Origin: Pectinophora gossypiella
Taxonomy: Eukaryota > Arthropoda > Insecta > Lepidoptera > Gelechiidae
Direction: 5' to 3'
Assembly (NCBI RefSeq): GCF_024362695.1
Contig: NW_026063240.1
Span: 62,001 to 126,000 of the forward strand
DNA length: 64,000 nt
Shown here: in pieces, positions 9,034 to 19,920 of the stretch
Layout: each line of letters opens with the position of its first letter
Position numbering within the stretch: position 1 is the first letter of the stretch
The notes under the pieces: generated by a model
Databases searched by the model: none
Told to the model about the DNA's origin: nothing
The model's input: only the letters and a program-made list of their open reading frames with translations
Translations under genes and position numbers: made by a program

Positions 9034-10276
9034 ACTTCTATTACAGAAATTAGAATCCAGTGGTATTTGCGGGCCTTTGTTGCGGTGGTTTGGCTCCTAC
9101 CTGGACAGGAGGCAACAGATAGTTTCTGTTAAGGGATATGAGTCACACGTCTATTTTGCTGAATCCGGAGTGCCGCAGGGCTCTCATCTGGGTCCAATTC
9201 TTTTTCTACTTTTCATCAATGATATCAACGAATATATCCATCATAGCCGGTTTCTAACTGTTTGCAGATGATCTGAAGCTTTATAGGACCATTGTGAGTT
9301 CTACGGACGCCAAACTCCTTCAGGCGGACCTAGACAACATTAAACTATGGTGTGATCGTAACGGAATGACACTAAACACGGAAAAATGTCTTCACATTAA
9401 ATTCACCCGAAAGAAAACTGTTGTACCTTCCTCGTATAGTGTGAATGGAACCAGCCTCCAGGAGGTAGCTGAGGTCCGCGACTTGGGCGTCGTATTGGAC
9501 AGCAAGCTACTACTTACATCTCACGTTGACGCAATTGTGAAAAAAGCTTCACAGATGCTGGGTTTCCTAAAGCGTAATTTTAAGGACTTTAGTGCCCCTT
9601 CTAAGATTATTTTGTACAACGCCTTTGCTAGAAGTGTGTTGGTGTTTGCCTCTATCGTTTGGAACCCCGTCTGTGCAGTACATTCACAACGCCTCGAGAG
9701 CATCCAACGTGCCTTTACGAGACACCTTGCCTTCTATTCCAGCGGAGTTTCTCACCGCAATAGCTACGAGCAACGTCTCTCATTCTTTAAGATGTCCTCC
9801 TTGCATACACGACGACTCATGCATGACGTTGTTTTCTTACACAAGATTGTTAGTAGTCAAATCGATTGCCCTGAATTACTGAATCGTGTGAACCTGAGTG
9901 TACCTTATAACTATCCACGTCATCCGATACATAGGGTATTTCATATTCCTGTATCACGCACCATTCTCGGACGAAGGTCTCCAGTAGCAAGAATGTGCAT
10001 ACAGTACAACTACTGTCAAAGTAAAAATTCTACAGTAGATATATTTGGTGACAGTCTGGCCGCTTTAAAGCGTATTTTATTAAGTTAATAACTTACTTAC
10101 CTTCTTTTTAAATTTACTTCATTCTGTAATGTGGATAAAATTTCGAAAATGGGGTGAACTCCTATAATTGCCGTGCATTTCGAAATTGTACACGCAAAAA
10201 AAAAAAACTTAATGTCATGTAAGAAATGTACTGTGTTGGAGTTCCATGAATAAATAAATAAATAAATAAATAAATA
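9034..10276 (+). pseudogene. LINE-A reverse transcriptase and 3' end (CR1/Jockey group)
   Basis: Resumes the RT frame broken by the copia: LLQKLESSGICGPLLRWFGSYL, then SGVPQGSHLGPILFLLFIND (RT motif B). A one-base shift near 9260 separates this from FADDLKLYRT (catalytic box) and the C-terminal part, which stays open to TAA at 10086-10088 (RDLGVVLDSKLLLTSHVDAI, VFASIVWNP, ESIQRAFTRHL). A short 3' UTR ends in an AATA repeat tail at 10248-10276. Endonuclease and ORF1 are not visible; they are lost or lie beyond the gypsy element to the left. Confidence 0.85.
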
Positions 10277-10282
10277 CGAGAA

Positions 10283-11084
10283 AAGAGCGCTCAATTGCAC
10301 ATGGCTTTAGGAACGACAGACTTTTTGCGAGATAATGATTTTGAATATATTGATGAATATTTACGTTGCTCAAAACCAATAGCAGAGGCCCTCGATATCT
10401 TACAAGGCGAAAAAGATATGTACTATGGCATTTTATTGCCATGTTTGTTATCCTTACGTAAAAAGATTAAAAAACTGAACAGAGAAAATCTTACATACTG
10501 TGAGATATTAGCTAAGCAATATTTAGATAGTGTAAACACCCGATTCGAAGATTTTTTTCAATTATCAACAACAGTTGTGCAAAATGCAGTAATTGCTGCT
10601 ATTTCTTATCCCAGATTTAAGGACAAATGGATAAATTTATAGTCTGCAGCACCATAGCAGAATCAAAACATTTTTCAAAAGTGCTGTTGCCAAGGAAATT
10701 AATGAAACGCTAACAGAAACGGATGATCACGTTACAGGAGCACATTATAAAGACAAAGGGGACAGCTACTTTGATTTTGATGATAGTGATTCTTCGAACA
10801 CTGAATCAGATATTTTTCACCCACTTCACCGGTCTAGAGCAGACACGATTATTGCTCATTATTTGGCGGACCCGGAAGTGGACCTTTCCATGCTGGATAG
10901 ATATCCAGAAATCAGAAGTGTTTTTAGAAAATATAATACACCTTTACCATCTTCAGGTCCTGTCGAAAGACTTTTCTCTTATGCTACAATGACCAACCTC
11001 CCTAAGTCGCATAGACTTTCAGATGAAAAATTTGAAAAAAGAGCATTACTTAAATCTAATTTAAATCATAAATTTCAAAATTAA
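10283..11084 (+). pseudogene. hAT transposase, C-terminal half
   Basis: First frame: FLRDNDFEYIDEYLRCSKPI, ALDILQGEKDMYYGILLPCL and YPRFKDKWINL, the conserved hAT core downstream of the catalytic region, to a stop at 10640. A frameshift there leads to KSAVAKEINETL and an acidic linker. Then comes the hAT dimerisation domain: DRYPEIRSVFRKYNTPLPSS, GPVERLFSYA and HRLSDEKFEKRALLKSN, ending at 11084. The final SSGPVERLFS motif is diagnostic. The N-terminal BED finger and the catalytic residues upstream are missing here. Confidence 0.82.
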
Positions 11085-11089
11085 AATTT

Positions 11090-11405
11090 ACTGCATCTTT
11101 CTTTAATTATAATAATCAATGCTAAAGTATGATCTGTGTTTTTGTTCAATTAACTTGATTAAGAAAATAAATATGAATATCAAATAATTATGTTGTTTAA
11201 TTTGTAACCTAAGTAAAATGATGTAATCAATCTAAATTACAACTTAGATTTATTAATCTGTAATCAATGTCAAGATTAAACTCTTGATTTAATTTCTTAA
11301 ATTTGTAATTATGATTACAGATTATTACGTTTGTAATCTGTAATCATGATAACAGATTAGTCGTAATCAACAATCAATAATCTAATTACTTTTTGCCCAA
11401 CACTG
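11090..11405 (+). repeat. hAT subterminal repeats and right TIR
   Basis: Very AT-rich, with repeated TGTAATC / GATTACA type motifs in both orientations between about 11220 and 11385, then the terminal repeat. Such clusters next to hAT ends usually bind the transposase. No coding sequence. Confidence 0.65.
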
Positions 11406-11543
11406 CATTTACACACGTGAGTCCTAGGGACGTCTTAAGAGCTTTTAAATCTTTAGAAATCAAAAAGACTGCAGATCTTCATGGTCTCTCTGTTAAAGTC
11501 ATTAACTCCGTGATTGATTGCATAGCTCCCTATCTATCATATA
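11406..11543 (+). pseudogene. LINE-C ORF2, left piece
   Basis: Encodes AFTHVSPRDVLRAFKSLEIK, KTADLHGLSVKVIN and DCIAPYLSYI, the region just before the RT fingers in CR1/Jockey-group LINEs. It joins exactly in frame to 13422 (IFNKCVDNGVFQ) once the Helitron is removed. Its left side is cut by the hAT terminus. Confidence 0.8.
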
Positions 11544-13421
11544 TCTATACTTATAATAAATCTGTAGAGAGGTCAATTCTGTACATTAAATATTTTTTCA
11601 AAATAACTATCAGGGGGTGATAAGTGATCGATACTGATGCCAAAAATGCAATCAGTAAAATTTTTGTCTGTCTGTCTGTCTGTCTATCTGTCTATCTGTC
11701 TGTCTGTCTGTCTGTCTGTATGTTCCTTATAGAAACAAAAACTACTGGACGGATTTTAATGAAACTTGGTACAATTATTCTTCACACTCCTGGACAGGTC
11801 ATAGTATACTTTTCATCACGCTACAATCAATAGGAGCAGAGTAGTGAAGGGAAATCCTTTTGTATGAAAAACCTAAACCACTCAAGTTAGACGTTTGAAA
11901 TTTGGCATGAAGGTACCTTAGATACCGTAGAGGTGTACTAAGAAAGGGATTCCCGAAATTCCCACGGGAACGGGAATTAGCGGGAAAATCCTTTTGTATG
12001 AAAAATCTAAACCACTCAAGTTAGACGTTTGAAATTTGGCATGCAGGTACCATAGGTACCGTAGAGGTGCACTAAGAAAGGAATTCCCAAAATTCTCACG
12101 GGAACGGGAATTAGCGGGAAATACCTTTTGTATGAAAAATCTAAACCACTCAAGTTAGACATTTGAAATTTAGCATGCAGATACCTTAGGTACCGTGGAG
12201 GTGCACTAAGAAAGGAATTCCCGAAATTCTCACGAGAACGGGAATTAGCGGGAAAATCCTTTTGTATGAAAAATCTAAACCATTCAAGTTAGACGTTTGA
12301 AATTTGTCATGCAGGTACCTTAGGTACCGTGGAGGTGCACTAAGAAAGGAATTCCCGAAATTCCCACGGGAACGGGAATTAACGGGAAAATCCTTTTGTA
12401 TGAAAAATCTAAACCATTCAAGTAAGATGTTTAAAATTTGGCACGCAGGTACCTTAGACACCGTAGAGGTGTACTAAGAAAGGAATTCCCGAAATTCCCA
12501 CGGGAACGGGAATTAGCGGGAAAATCCTTTTGTATGAAAAATCTAAACCACTCAAGTTAGACGTTTGAAATTTGGCATGCAGGTACTTTAATAAACTTAA
12601 AGCTTAGTTGCAACAGGATATTACAAAATTCCCACGGGAACGGTAGTTAGCGGGAAAAAACATTTGTATGAAAAAATCAAATCTAAATAAAAGGAGAAAC
12701 TGACTGACTCAGTGACTGACATATCAACGCATAGCCTGAACGGCTAAATGTAGGCATTTGAAATTTGGAAGGGACATAGCTTAGGTACCGTAGAGGTGCA
12801 CTAAGAAAGGAATTCCCGGAATTCCCACGGGAACGGAAATTAGCGGGAAAATCCTTTTGTATGAAAAATCTAAACCGCTTAAGTTAGACGCTTGAAATTT
12901 GGCATGCAGGTACCTTAGTTAACTTAAACCTTAGTTGCAACAGGATATTGCAAAATTCCCACGGAAACGGGAGTTAGCGGGAAAAAAACATTTGTATGAA
13001 AAAATCGAAACCGCGTAAGATAGATGTTTTCAATTCAATTCAATTAAATTATTTATTGCATTCCATGTAGTACAATGGGGTGTTACATAGGCATAGGAAC
13101 TAAAACATGGACCCTGTAGGGCACAGCAACGTTGAAGGGAAGAGAGGAAGTGTGTATTAAAATTAAAACTCAATGAACAATCAATTAAAAAAAAAATCAA
13201 TTCAATCAATTGATTCAATCTAGCATGCATGCATACCTTAGTAAATATAAAGTTTATTTTTGGCTGTATTTTGAAAAATGGGAGTTATTGGGAAAAAAAT
13301 TGTATGAAAAAATCTAAACTGCATAAGTTAGATGCTTGAAATTTGATATGCACTCCCACACACACAAAGATCTCTCTCTTATATAACACGCCACGCGGAC
13401 GAAGTCGCGGGCAAAAGCTAG
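11544..13421 (+). mobile_element. Helitron Hel1, complete copy 1
   Basis: Starts TCTATACTTATAATAAATCT and ends GCGGGCAAAAGCTAG, with a small hairpin (ACGCGGACGAAGTCGCGG) about 10 nt before the CTAG. It lies between A (11543) and T (13422) without target duplication, and removal restores the LINE-C frame: all hallmarks of Helitrons. It has no Rep-helicase gene, so it is non-autonomous. Inside are a (TCTG)n microsatellite at 11665-11719, five 134-bp tandem units (about 11830-12595), diverged units, and a block at about 13030-13215 shared by other Hel1 copies and resembling a LINE or SINE end. Confidence 0.93.
11830..12595 (+). repeat. 134-bp tandem repeats of Hel1
   Basis: The landmark CTAAGAAAGG recurs with AGAAAG at 11941, 12075, 12209, 12343 and 12477, exactly 134 bp apart. 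Units carry a GGAATTCCCGAAATTCC and a CACGGGAACGGGAATTAGCG segment. Short frames starting MSKVPACQILN are translations of these units on the opposite strand, not genes. Confidence 0.9.
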
Positions 13422-14782
13422 TATTTAATAAATGTGTAGATAATGGTGTGTTTCAAGATTTAATGAAGCACAGTAAAGTCATTCCATTGTTTAAACCTGG
13501 TAGTACTTCTGACCCTACTAATTTTAGACCAATATCTATACTACCCACGCTTAGTAAAATATTTGAAAAAAAAATATTACTGCAATTACTTCAACATTTC
13601 AATTTAAACAATTTAATGTCTAATAAACAATTTGGTTTCACAAAGGGTCGCTCAACAACCGATGCTGGTGTTGAGTTAATAAATCATGTTTTTCAGGCTT
13701 GGGAGGAGTCCAAAGATGCTATTGGTGTCTTTTGCGACCTTTCCAAAGCCTTCGATTGCGTTTGTCATGATATCTTGATCGCGAAACTTCGTCACTATGG
13801 AATAACTGATAATGCCATCGCTCTTTTGGAGTCGTACCTTAGTGGCCGCGTTCAGAGGGTTGATGTGCATGGCTCCAGATCGTGTGGATCTAACGTCACT
13901 ATAGGCGTCCCGCAGGGCTCAATTCTAGGTCCATTTCTATTCCTAGTTTACATAAACGGCCTACCTAGTCTTGTGAAACATGAGGTGGTACTGTTTGCAG
14001 ATGATACCTCCTTACTTTTTAAAGTAAAGAGACGACAAGATTCTTTTGACGATGTAAACAACGCCATTTCAGAGGTAGTGGATTGGTTTACTGTAAACAA
14101 CCTGCTACTTAATGAAAATAAAACTAAATATGTTTATTTTACGTTATCGAATGTTAGTAGGCCGCTCGATTCTATTATTGTAAAAAATAAGGAATGGGAC
14201 CTCACGGATACTGCTGTATTTTTGGGAATTACTTTGGACGCTAAGCTGCAATGGAGTCCTCATATTGATAAGTTGTCCAAAAGGCTCAGCTCAGCAGCAT
14301 TCGCGGTCAAAAAAATTCGTTTAATAACCGATGTAGAAACCGCGCGATTAGTTTATTTTGCCTACTTCCACAGTCTAATATCGTATGGCATCTTGCTGTG
14401 GGGTCATGCTGCAGATATGAACAGCATTTTTGTTCTGCAAAAGCGAGCCATTCGGGCGATTTACAAATTGGGACCCAAGATGTCACTTAGAAATAAATTT
14501 AAAGAAATTAATATTTTAACTTTGGCATCACAATATATCTTTGAAAACTTAATATATGTAAAAAAACATATAGGATTATTTGCAAAAAATAGCGATCGGC
14601 ACATTGTTAATACCCGGAATAAAAACAAACTTCCTTTACAAGTCAGTCGATTACATTAAGATTACTAATTCTTTTAAGGGGCAATGTCTTTTTTCTCCGC
14701 GGGTCATTCGTCGAAGCAACACACTTTCTCAGTTGCTCAGTGATAAATTAAAATATTTTAGTTGAAAAGCTTATTATACAAT
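13422..14782 (+). pseudogene. LINE-C ORF2, RT and C-terminal part
   Basis: Open from 13422 to 14659 with RT motifs in order: KVIPLFKPGSTSDPTNFRPI, QFGFTKGRSTTDAGVELINH, VFCDLSKAFDCVCHD (motif A Asp), GVPQGSILGPFLFLVYIN (motif B), VVLFADDTSLLFK (catalytic box), then FLGITLDAKLQWSPHI and the C-terminal region. After the stop at 14659 a shifted, decayed tail continues (KGQCLFFSPR-like) to about 14782, where the next LINE begins. It is a CR1/Jockey-group element close to LINE-B. It lost its 3' end and, through the hAT insertion, its upstream part. Confidence 0.85.
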
Positions 14783-15058
14783 CATTTTTTCTCAATTAAT
14801 TTGATCTATTTTGCGCGTGTGACTGTTCTGTGTAATTGGATTTTTACTGTGACTTATTTGTGAAGTGAAAATCTTAAAAATTCGTGACACCAACAGAGTT
14901 TCAAGCTTAAACACAGTGCTGAACCGTGTTCGTTAGTTGGAAGGAACTGCGGTCTGTGTCGCTCTGTGTCGTTTTGCTGTTGTATTGCTACGTGCCATTG
15001 AGCGCCGTATGTTATTCTACCTACATACAACTATTGCCTAATTGTTTACTTCAGAACT

Positions 15059-16237
15059 ATGGCCTCCAAGTGCGACGGATGTGGTAAAAATATTCTGGAC
15101 TTACATTACATGGAGTGCTCAAAGTGCAGGGGTACATATGATTTGCTTTGTGTAAACATGGCCAAAGACATCTTCAATAATCTTACTGAAGAAAAGAAGA
15201 GTCAATGGTTATGTCCTTCCTGTGTCTGCCTACTCCCTAGAGGAGACAATAGTGCCACTCCCGTACGACATCTTGCATCCGGCTCACCTACGCTAAACAA
15301 TACCTACACTAAAGGCAGCGAAAATAATGTAAACATGTTGCGGGGCAGTAGGGCGAAGGTACATAACCTCACGCCTGTCGCCACCCCTCCTGGTAACTTT
15401 GAGTTGCAAATTTCGACACAACTTACTGAAATTAAGGAATACCTGGACTTAAAATTGAACTCGGTTAAAGAAGAAATCCTTGCTGAACTGGCCAAAAAGG
15501 TTAGTTTGATGGAGAATTCGGTTCAAGAAATAAGAAGTCAACATACTATATTAAACGAAAAGATCCAAAAATTTGATGATGCTCTTAATTTTATAAAATT
15601 GGAACAAGAAAAAAGGGACCAGACTATAAATAAATTATCACAGGAAATTGTTACTTTAAAGCAAAAAAAAACAGACACGGAAAATGAAAATGGTTTGTTA
15701 AAGTCTAAGTTATCCGAAATCAATACTATTCAGCGAAATTTGAATGAGCTTGAACAGCGTGCACGTCTCAATAACCTGGAGATCTTCGGGGTTCCGGAGA
15801 AAAGTAATGAAGACCTTTTTACTGTGGTGTCTAAGATCGCTTCCTCGTTAGAAATTACTTTAACGAGAAATGACCTAGATTATGTCGCGCGTATTCCATC
15901 TAGTACAGCTGCGTCATCACAATTACCTAAGACAATTGTTATCAAATTCAGAGCGGCTCAGCTGCGTGACACATTCCTCAGCGCGGCTCGAAAAAAGCGC
16001 GGCCTAACCTCCACGAACCTTCAGATGTCGGGTGAATGCAGGCAGATTTTTATTAATGAGCATCTCACGTCTCATAACAAAGCCCTATTGAAGGCTGCTA
16101 GGCAGCAGTGCAAAGAGTTGGGGTTTCAAAACATATGGACAAGAAACGCGAAAATATATATAAGAAAACACAGCAAGTCTCCGGCTATCAGAATTATAAA
16201 TATGGAACAAGTCGAGCAGTTAAAACATGTAAAATAG
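15059..16237 (+). CDS. LINE-D ORF1 protein (PHD-like finger, coiled coil, RNA-binding)
   Basis: 392 residues, intact. A PHD-like finger lies at residues 5-55: C5, C8, C20, C23, C31, C52, C55, with WLCPSC at its end. The position usually held by zinc-binding His is Asp28 (TYDLLC). A long coiled coil spans roughly residues 120-225 (heptads in LTEIKEYLDLKLNSVKEEIL and following). Then comes ARLNNLEIFGVPEKSNEDLF, the start of the RRM-like and C-terminal domain found in LINE ORF1 proteins, which bind LINE RNA and act as chaperones. PHD fingers in ORF1 are known from CR1-like LINEs. Start ATG 15059 follows the long 5' UTR and fits the finger. Confidence 0.85.
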   Translation: MASKCDGCGKNILDLHYMECSKCRGTYDLLCVNMAKDIFNNLTEEKKSQWLCPSCVCLLPRGDNSATPVRHLASGSPTLNNTYTKGSENNVNMLRGSRAKVHNLTPVATPPGNFELQISTQLTEIKEYLDLKLNSVKEEILAELAKKVSLMENSVQEIRSQHTILNEKIQKFDDALNFIKLEQEKRDQTINKLSQEIVTLKQKKTDTENENGLLKSKLSEINTIQRNLNELEQRARLNNLEIFGVPEKSNEDLFTVVSKIASSLEITLTRNDLDYVARIPSSTAASSQLPKTIVIKFRAAQLRDTFLSAARKKRGLTSTNLQMSGECRQIFINEHLTSHNKALLKAARQQCKELGFQNIWTRNAKIYIRKHSKSPAIRIINMEQVEQLKHVK

Positions 16238-16478
16238 TTTATTTCTTTATGTACATAATTACTAATCTTAGTTTAATTGTAACACTGTTGCGCATACACC
16301 ACTACACACACTATACTCACACATTGTCACATGATGCTATACGATACTATATAATACATATTCTGCATTCTACATATGATTATAGGACTATTATCTGGTT
16401 AGTGATAGTTGACATTTATCGCGGTACGGGAATAGAAAAACACTATTACCTATAATATAATTAATAAATGTTTACTTT

Positions 16479-19391
16479 ATGAGTTTTAAATTTTATTATC
16501 AGAATTCCCGTAGCATACGCGGTAAATTAATTGATTTTACTCAGGGACTTCTACTGCATGATTATGACGTGGTAGGTATTTGTGAGACATGGCTGTTAGA
16601 CAGTATTAGCGACTCGGAGGTATCTGACAATAGGTACGACGTGCACAGGCACGACCGGCCGGTGAGTGGCAGCCTGCAGCGGCGCGGCGGTGGTGGCGTG
16701 CGCTCCGTCGGCGGCGGAGTGATGCTGCTCACGCGCCGGGGGCTGGGCGCGCGCCGCCTCCCCCTCCCCGCCGGCACTCCGTATCAGCTGGTTCATGTTA
16801 CTATTCGGGCTCGGGCGCTCTGCGGTATCCGCGATCTTAACATTTTATGCGTTTATTTCCCTGGCAGTGGTCCGGTCCACGATTCGCAGGTATTACATTT
16901 TGAAAGGTACTTAATTAATTATATCAATGGAAAACCAAGTGACGACTATCTACTTTTGGGTGATTTTAACTTCCCGGATATCGAATGGAGACCTAATCCT
17001 GATGATAACAATTTATTGTCATTTAACGTAACTAATGAATCACAGAGACAATTTCTAGATACTCTTTTTACTTTTGGACTTTCACAATATAATAAAATAA
17101 TAAATGGTAATAATAAATTCTTAGATCTTATATTTTGTACTCTGGATGCCACCACAACTCGCAGTGCGATTCCGTTGACGCGTGAAGATATGCCTGATCA
17201 TCCGGCCGTGGAGTCGGAAATTCCTAATTTAATTTTAAATAAAACATTAAAAGACCCTAAAACTAAAATTTATAATTTTAAGAAAGCTAACTATGATACT
17301 ATTAGGACGCGATTGGTCGCTATTGACTGGAATGCAAAATTACATCAGGGATCCGTTGATGATGCGGTTAATTGTTTTAATACTGAATTAAAAGACGTAA
17401 TTAATGAAGAAATACCTTATTTTCTTAGCAATGGTTCTTGTTATCCAATGTGGTACTCGAAGCCTTTAATTCATATAATTAAAGAAAAAAGTAAATACCA
17501 TAGATTATGGAAACGATTCCATAATAAAATGGATTATGATGCTTTTTCACTTCTAAGACGACGACAAAAGGAAGTACAACAGGAATGCTGGAGTCGGTAT
17601 ACTGACGGATGTGAGAGGGCAATCAGAACATGTCCTAAACAATTTTGGTCGTACACTAACTCATTGCGCAAGGACCAAGGACTGCCGATACGTATGATTT
17701 CTGGGAATACTGTGGCATGTGGAGGTTTTCAGATATGTAATGCATTTTTAGATTATTTTCTCTCAGTTTATACTAGTACACCAGCTAATTTAACTTCCAA
17801 TTGCGTTACCACTGTGCCAAATTCGATAAACTCTATTAATTCTATCTAAATTACACAATCATTAGTTGAAAGATACTTAAAGAGACTGGATCGTAACAAA
17901 GGAGCAGGGAGTGATGGGATACCGTCTTTATTTGTGAATTTGTGTTCTAAGGAACTTGCCCATCCATTATCAATAATTTTTCATAGATCGCTAGTCGAAG
18001 GCGTCTATCCAGAAAAATGGAAGGAGGCCCATATTACACCGGTTCACAAAAACGGTTCCAAACAAGATGTTCAAAACTATAGACCAGTCTCAATACTGTC
18101 TGTTTTTGGGAAAATTTTTGAACTGATTGTTCATGATCAATTGTATCCCGTGGTGGCTTCACACATCCCCGAAAGCCAACACGGATTTATGCGTAAAAGG
18201 TCCACTACAACTAATCTTGCGGTGTTTACAGACTTTGTTGCTCGGCACATGGATTTGGGCTTTCAGGTTGACGTCGTGTATACCGATTATTCAAAATGCT
18301 TTGATCGAATTAATCATGATATTTTAATTTCAAAATTATATAATGTTGGTGTGCATGGGGATCTCCTAAGGTGGCTTACCTCTTATCTTCGAAACCGAAT
18401 GCAAGCAGTTAAAATCGGAGCTTTTAGATCTGACTTCGCGCCTTCTCCATCCGGAGTTCCTCAAGGGTCCCATCTGGGACCTCTTCTATTTAATATCTAT
18501 TTGTACGACATAACAGCTTGCTTCCAACATTCGGATGTTTTGATGTATGCTGACGATAAGAAAATATATATGCCTATCCGTTTTCCTGCGGATTGTGATA
18601 AATTGCAACAAGATCTCGACAGACTTTCTGGATACTGCCGTAAAAATTTGCTTGATTTAAACGTTAATAAGTGCCAGACAATTACATATACAAGAAAAAA
18701 TAACGTTATACAGTATAATTACAAACTTAACGGTATTGTAATTCCAAGGGTTAATTTCGTCCGAGATCTTGGCGTAATGTTGGATATGAAATTTCTTTTC
18801 ACAAGGCATTTCGATTATATCTCACAGAAAGCGAATAAAATGTTGGGATTTATTCACAGGTGTTCTAAGGCTTTCCATAAGGTTGATTCGCTTAAAATTT
18901 TGTACTTTGCATATGTCCGAAGTATTATGGAGTATGCGTCGCCGGTCTGGTCACCGTCGTATATAACTCATAATGCTCAACTTGAATCGGTTCAGCGCAA
19001 GTTCACTAGAAGGTTATATTATCGCCTTAAGAAGAATGGTGACTATGATGAAAGGCTGTCCCACTTCTGTATGCACTCACTTGAAAACAGGCGAATAATT
19101 GCAGACATGAAGCTTCTGTACGACGTGGTAAATGCTCTGCTGGACTGCCCCGCGCTTACGGAGCGGATATTCTACTGCACCTGGACTGGTCGCGTGAGGC
19201 GTAAACGTTCCCTATACCCCGGCTTGTCTCGGACTATTTATGCCAAAAATTCAGTCATACATAGGATTATCTCGACATACGAGGAGAAATTTGCCTCTGC
19301 TGACATTTTCTTCCTCGCGAGAAATGAATTTATAAAATTCGTAGTGAGACAGTTTCCTGTTTTTAATAATGGATCAGATACAGAATCATAG
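16479..19391 (+). CDS. LINE-D ORF2, endonuclease and reverse transcriptase, one in-frame stop
   Basis: About 970 codons in one frame, broken only by TAA at 17847-17849. Endonuclease (residues about 1-230): FYYQNSRSIRGKL, VGICETWLLD, YLLLGDFNFPDIEW and DHPAVES, the APE-type catalytic set. RT: KEAHITPVHKNGSKQDVQNY, QHGFMRKRSTTTNLAV, VVYTDYSKCFDRINHDIL (motif A), SGVPQGSHLGPLLFNIYLYD, and the MYADD box at 18543-18557 (residues 689-693). Then FVRDLGVMLDMKFLFTRHFD and the C-terminal domain. The endonuclease contains a GC-rich, Gly/Arg-rich stretch at about 16665-16790. Enzyme role: nick target DNA and copy LINE RNA into it. With the stop, no full protein is made. Confidence 0.88.
17847..17849 (+). 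other. premature TAA in LINE-D ORF2
   Basis: Lies between the endonuclease-side linker (SINSI) and ITQSLVERYLKRLDRNKGAG, which continues in the same frame into RT. Sole obvious lesion of the element. Confidence 0.85.
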
Positions 19392-19725
19392 CAGAAGTAT
19401 TTATTAATTTTCTAAAACTGTGACATCGACAGACACGCAAAACTTCAAACAATTACACAATGATTACACAATTTACACATATTCACACAAACATTCACAC
19501 TCACCAATTTGCAGCAGGTTTGTTTCTTTCTTTCTTTGCAGTTAAATGCTAGTTATTATTATAATTATTCTAATTAATCTTTATATTTCACTTTCCGCTT
19601 TATAAAATTTAATTTGTCAAACTTTGTAATTGGCTAGTATAAGATTTTTAACATCGCAACTTTAATTTAGATTATTATAAGCTGTAAAGTTTGCAATAAA
19701 CGATTAAATAAAATAAAGTATAGTG
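19392..19725 (+). other. LINE-D 3' UTR
   Basis: AT-rich, contains short CACA-type repeats, and ends AATAAACGATTAAATAAAAT, a probable polyadenylation signal and tail. No coding sequence. Confidence 0.6.
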
Positions 19726-19920
19726 TTCGTTCCGCCTCTGTGGAGAGTGGTCGTGTTGTGATTCTTGTTAAGAATTTATTAGTGAAATTTGATTTCAAAA
19801 TTTGTGATTGGTGGAATTATGTGAAGATTAATTCCTTTTTACTCATACAGGATCCTTACCTGTAGTTTCCGCCCACTGGGCGGTCTTAGAAAGAGATCAA
19901 CATATTTTTGAGTGTTTTTG

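Larger units (their letters stand above)
10277..11405 (+). mobile_element. hAT DNA transposon, right half
   Basis: Holds the C-terminal half of a hAT transposase and a right terminal repeat. On the minus strand the end reads CAGTGTTGGGCAAAAAGTAA, a typical hAT terminus (ends at 11405). The left side is interrupted by LINE-A, whose AATA tail abuts transposase coding sequence at about 10277, so LINE-A inserted in the hAT. The right neighbour 11406 is LINE-C coding sequence, so the hAT had inserted in LINE-C. The left hAT end is outside the window. Confidence 0.82.
14783..19725 (+). mobile_element. LINE-D, nearly full-length CR1/Jockey-group LINE
   Basis: About 275 bp of 5' UTR, ORF1 (15059-16237), a 241-bp spacer, ORF2 (16479-19391) and about 330 bp of 3' UTR ending in an AATAAA-rich tail. 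Both ORFs lie on the plus strand in canonical order. The only coding lesion I see is one in-frame TAA in ORF2. The 5' boundary is estimated from where LINE-C similarity ends. Confidence 0.82.

Noticed and set aside
11830..12595. CRISPR-like array
   Set aside because: The 134-bp units are head-to-tail tandem repeats without unique spacers, inside a eukaryotic Helitron.
16108..16455. Frame of 115 codons between LINE-D ORF1 and ORF2
   Set aside because: Overlaps the end of ORF1 in another frame and then low-complexity spacer. No motif.
16562..16796. Minus-strand Pro/Arg-rich frames
   Set aside because: Antisense of the GC-rich patch in the LINE-D endonuclease.
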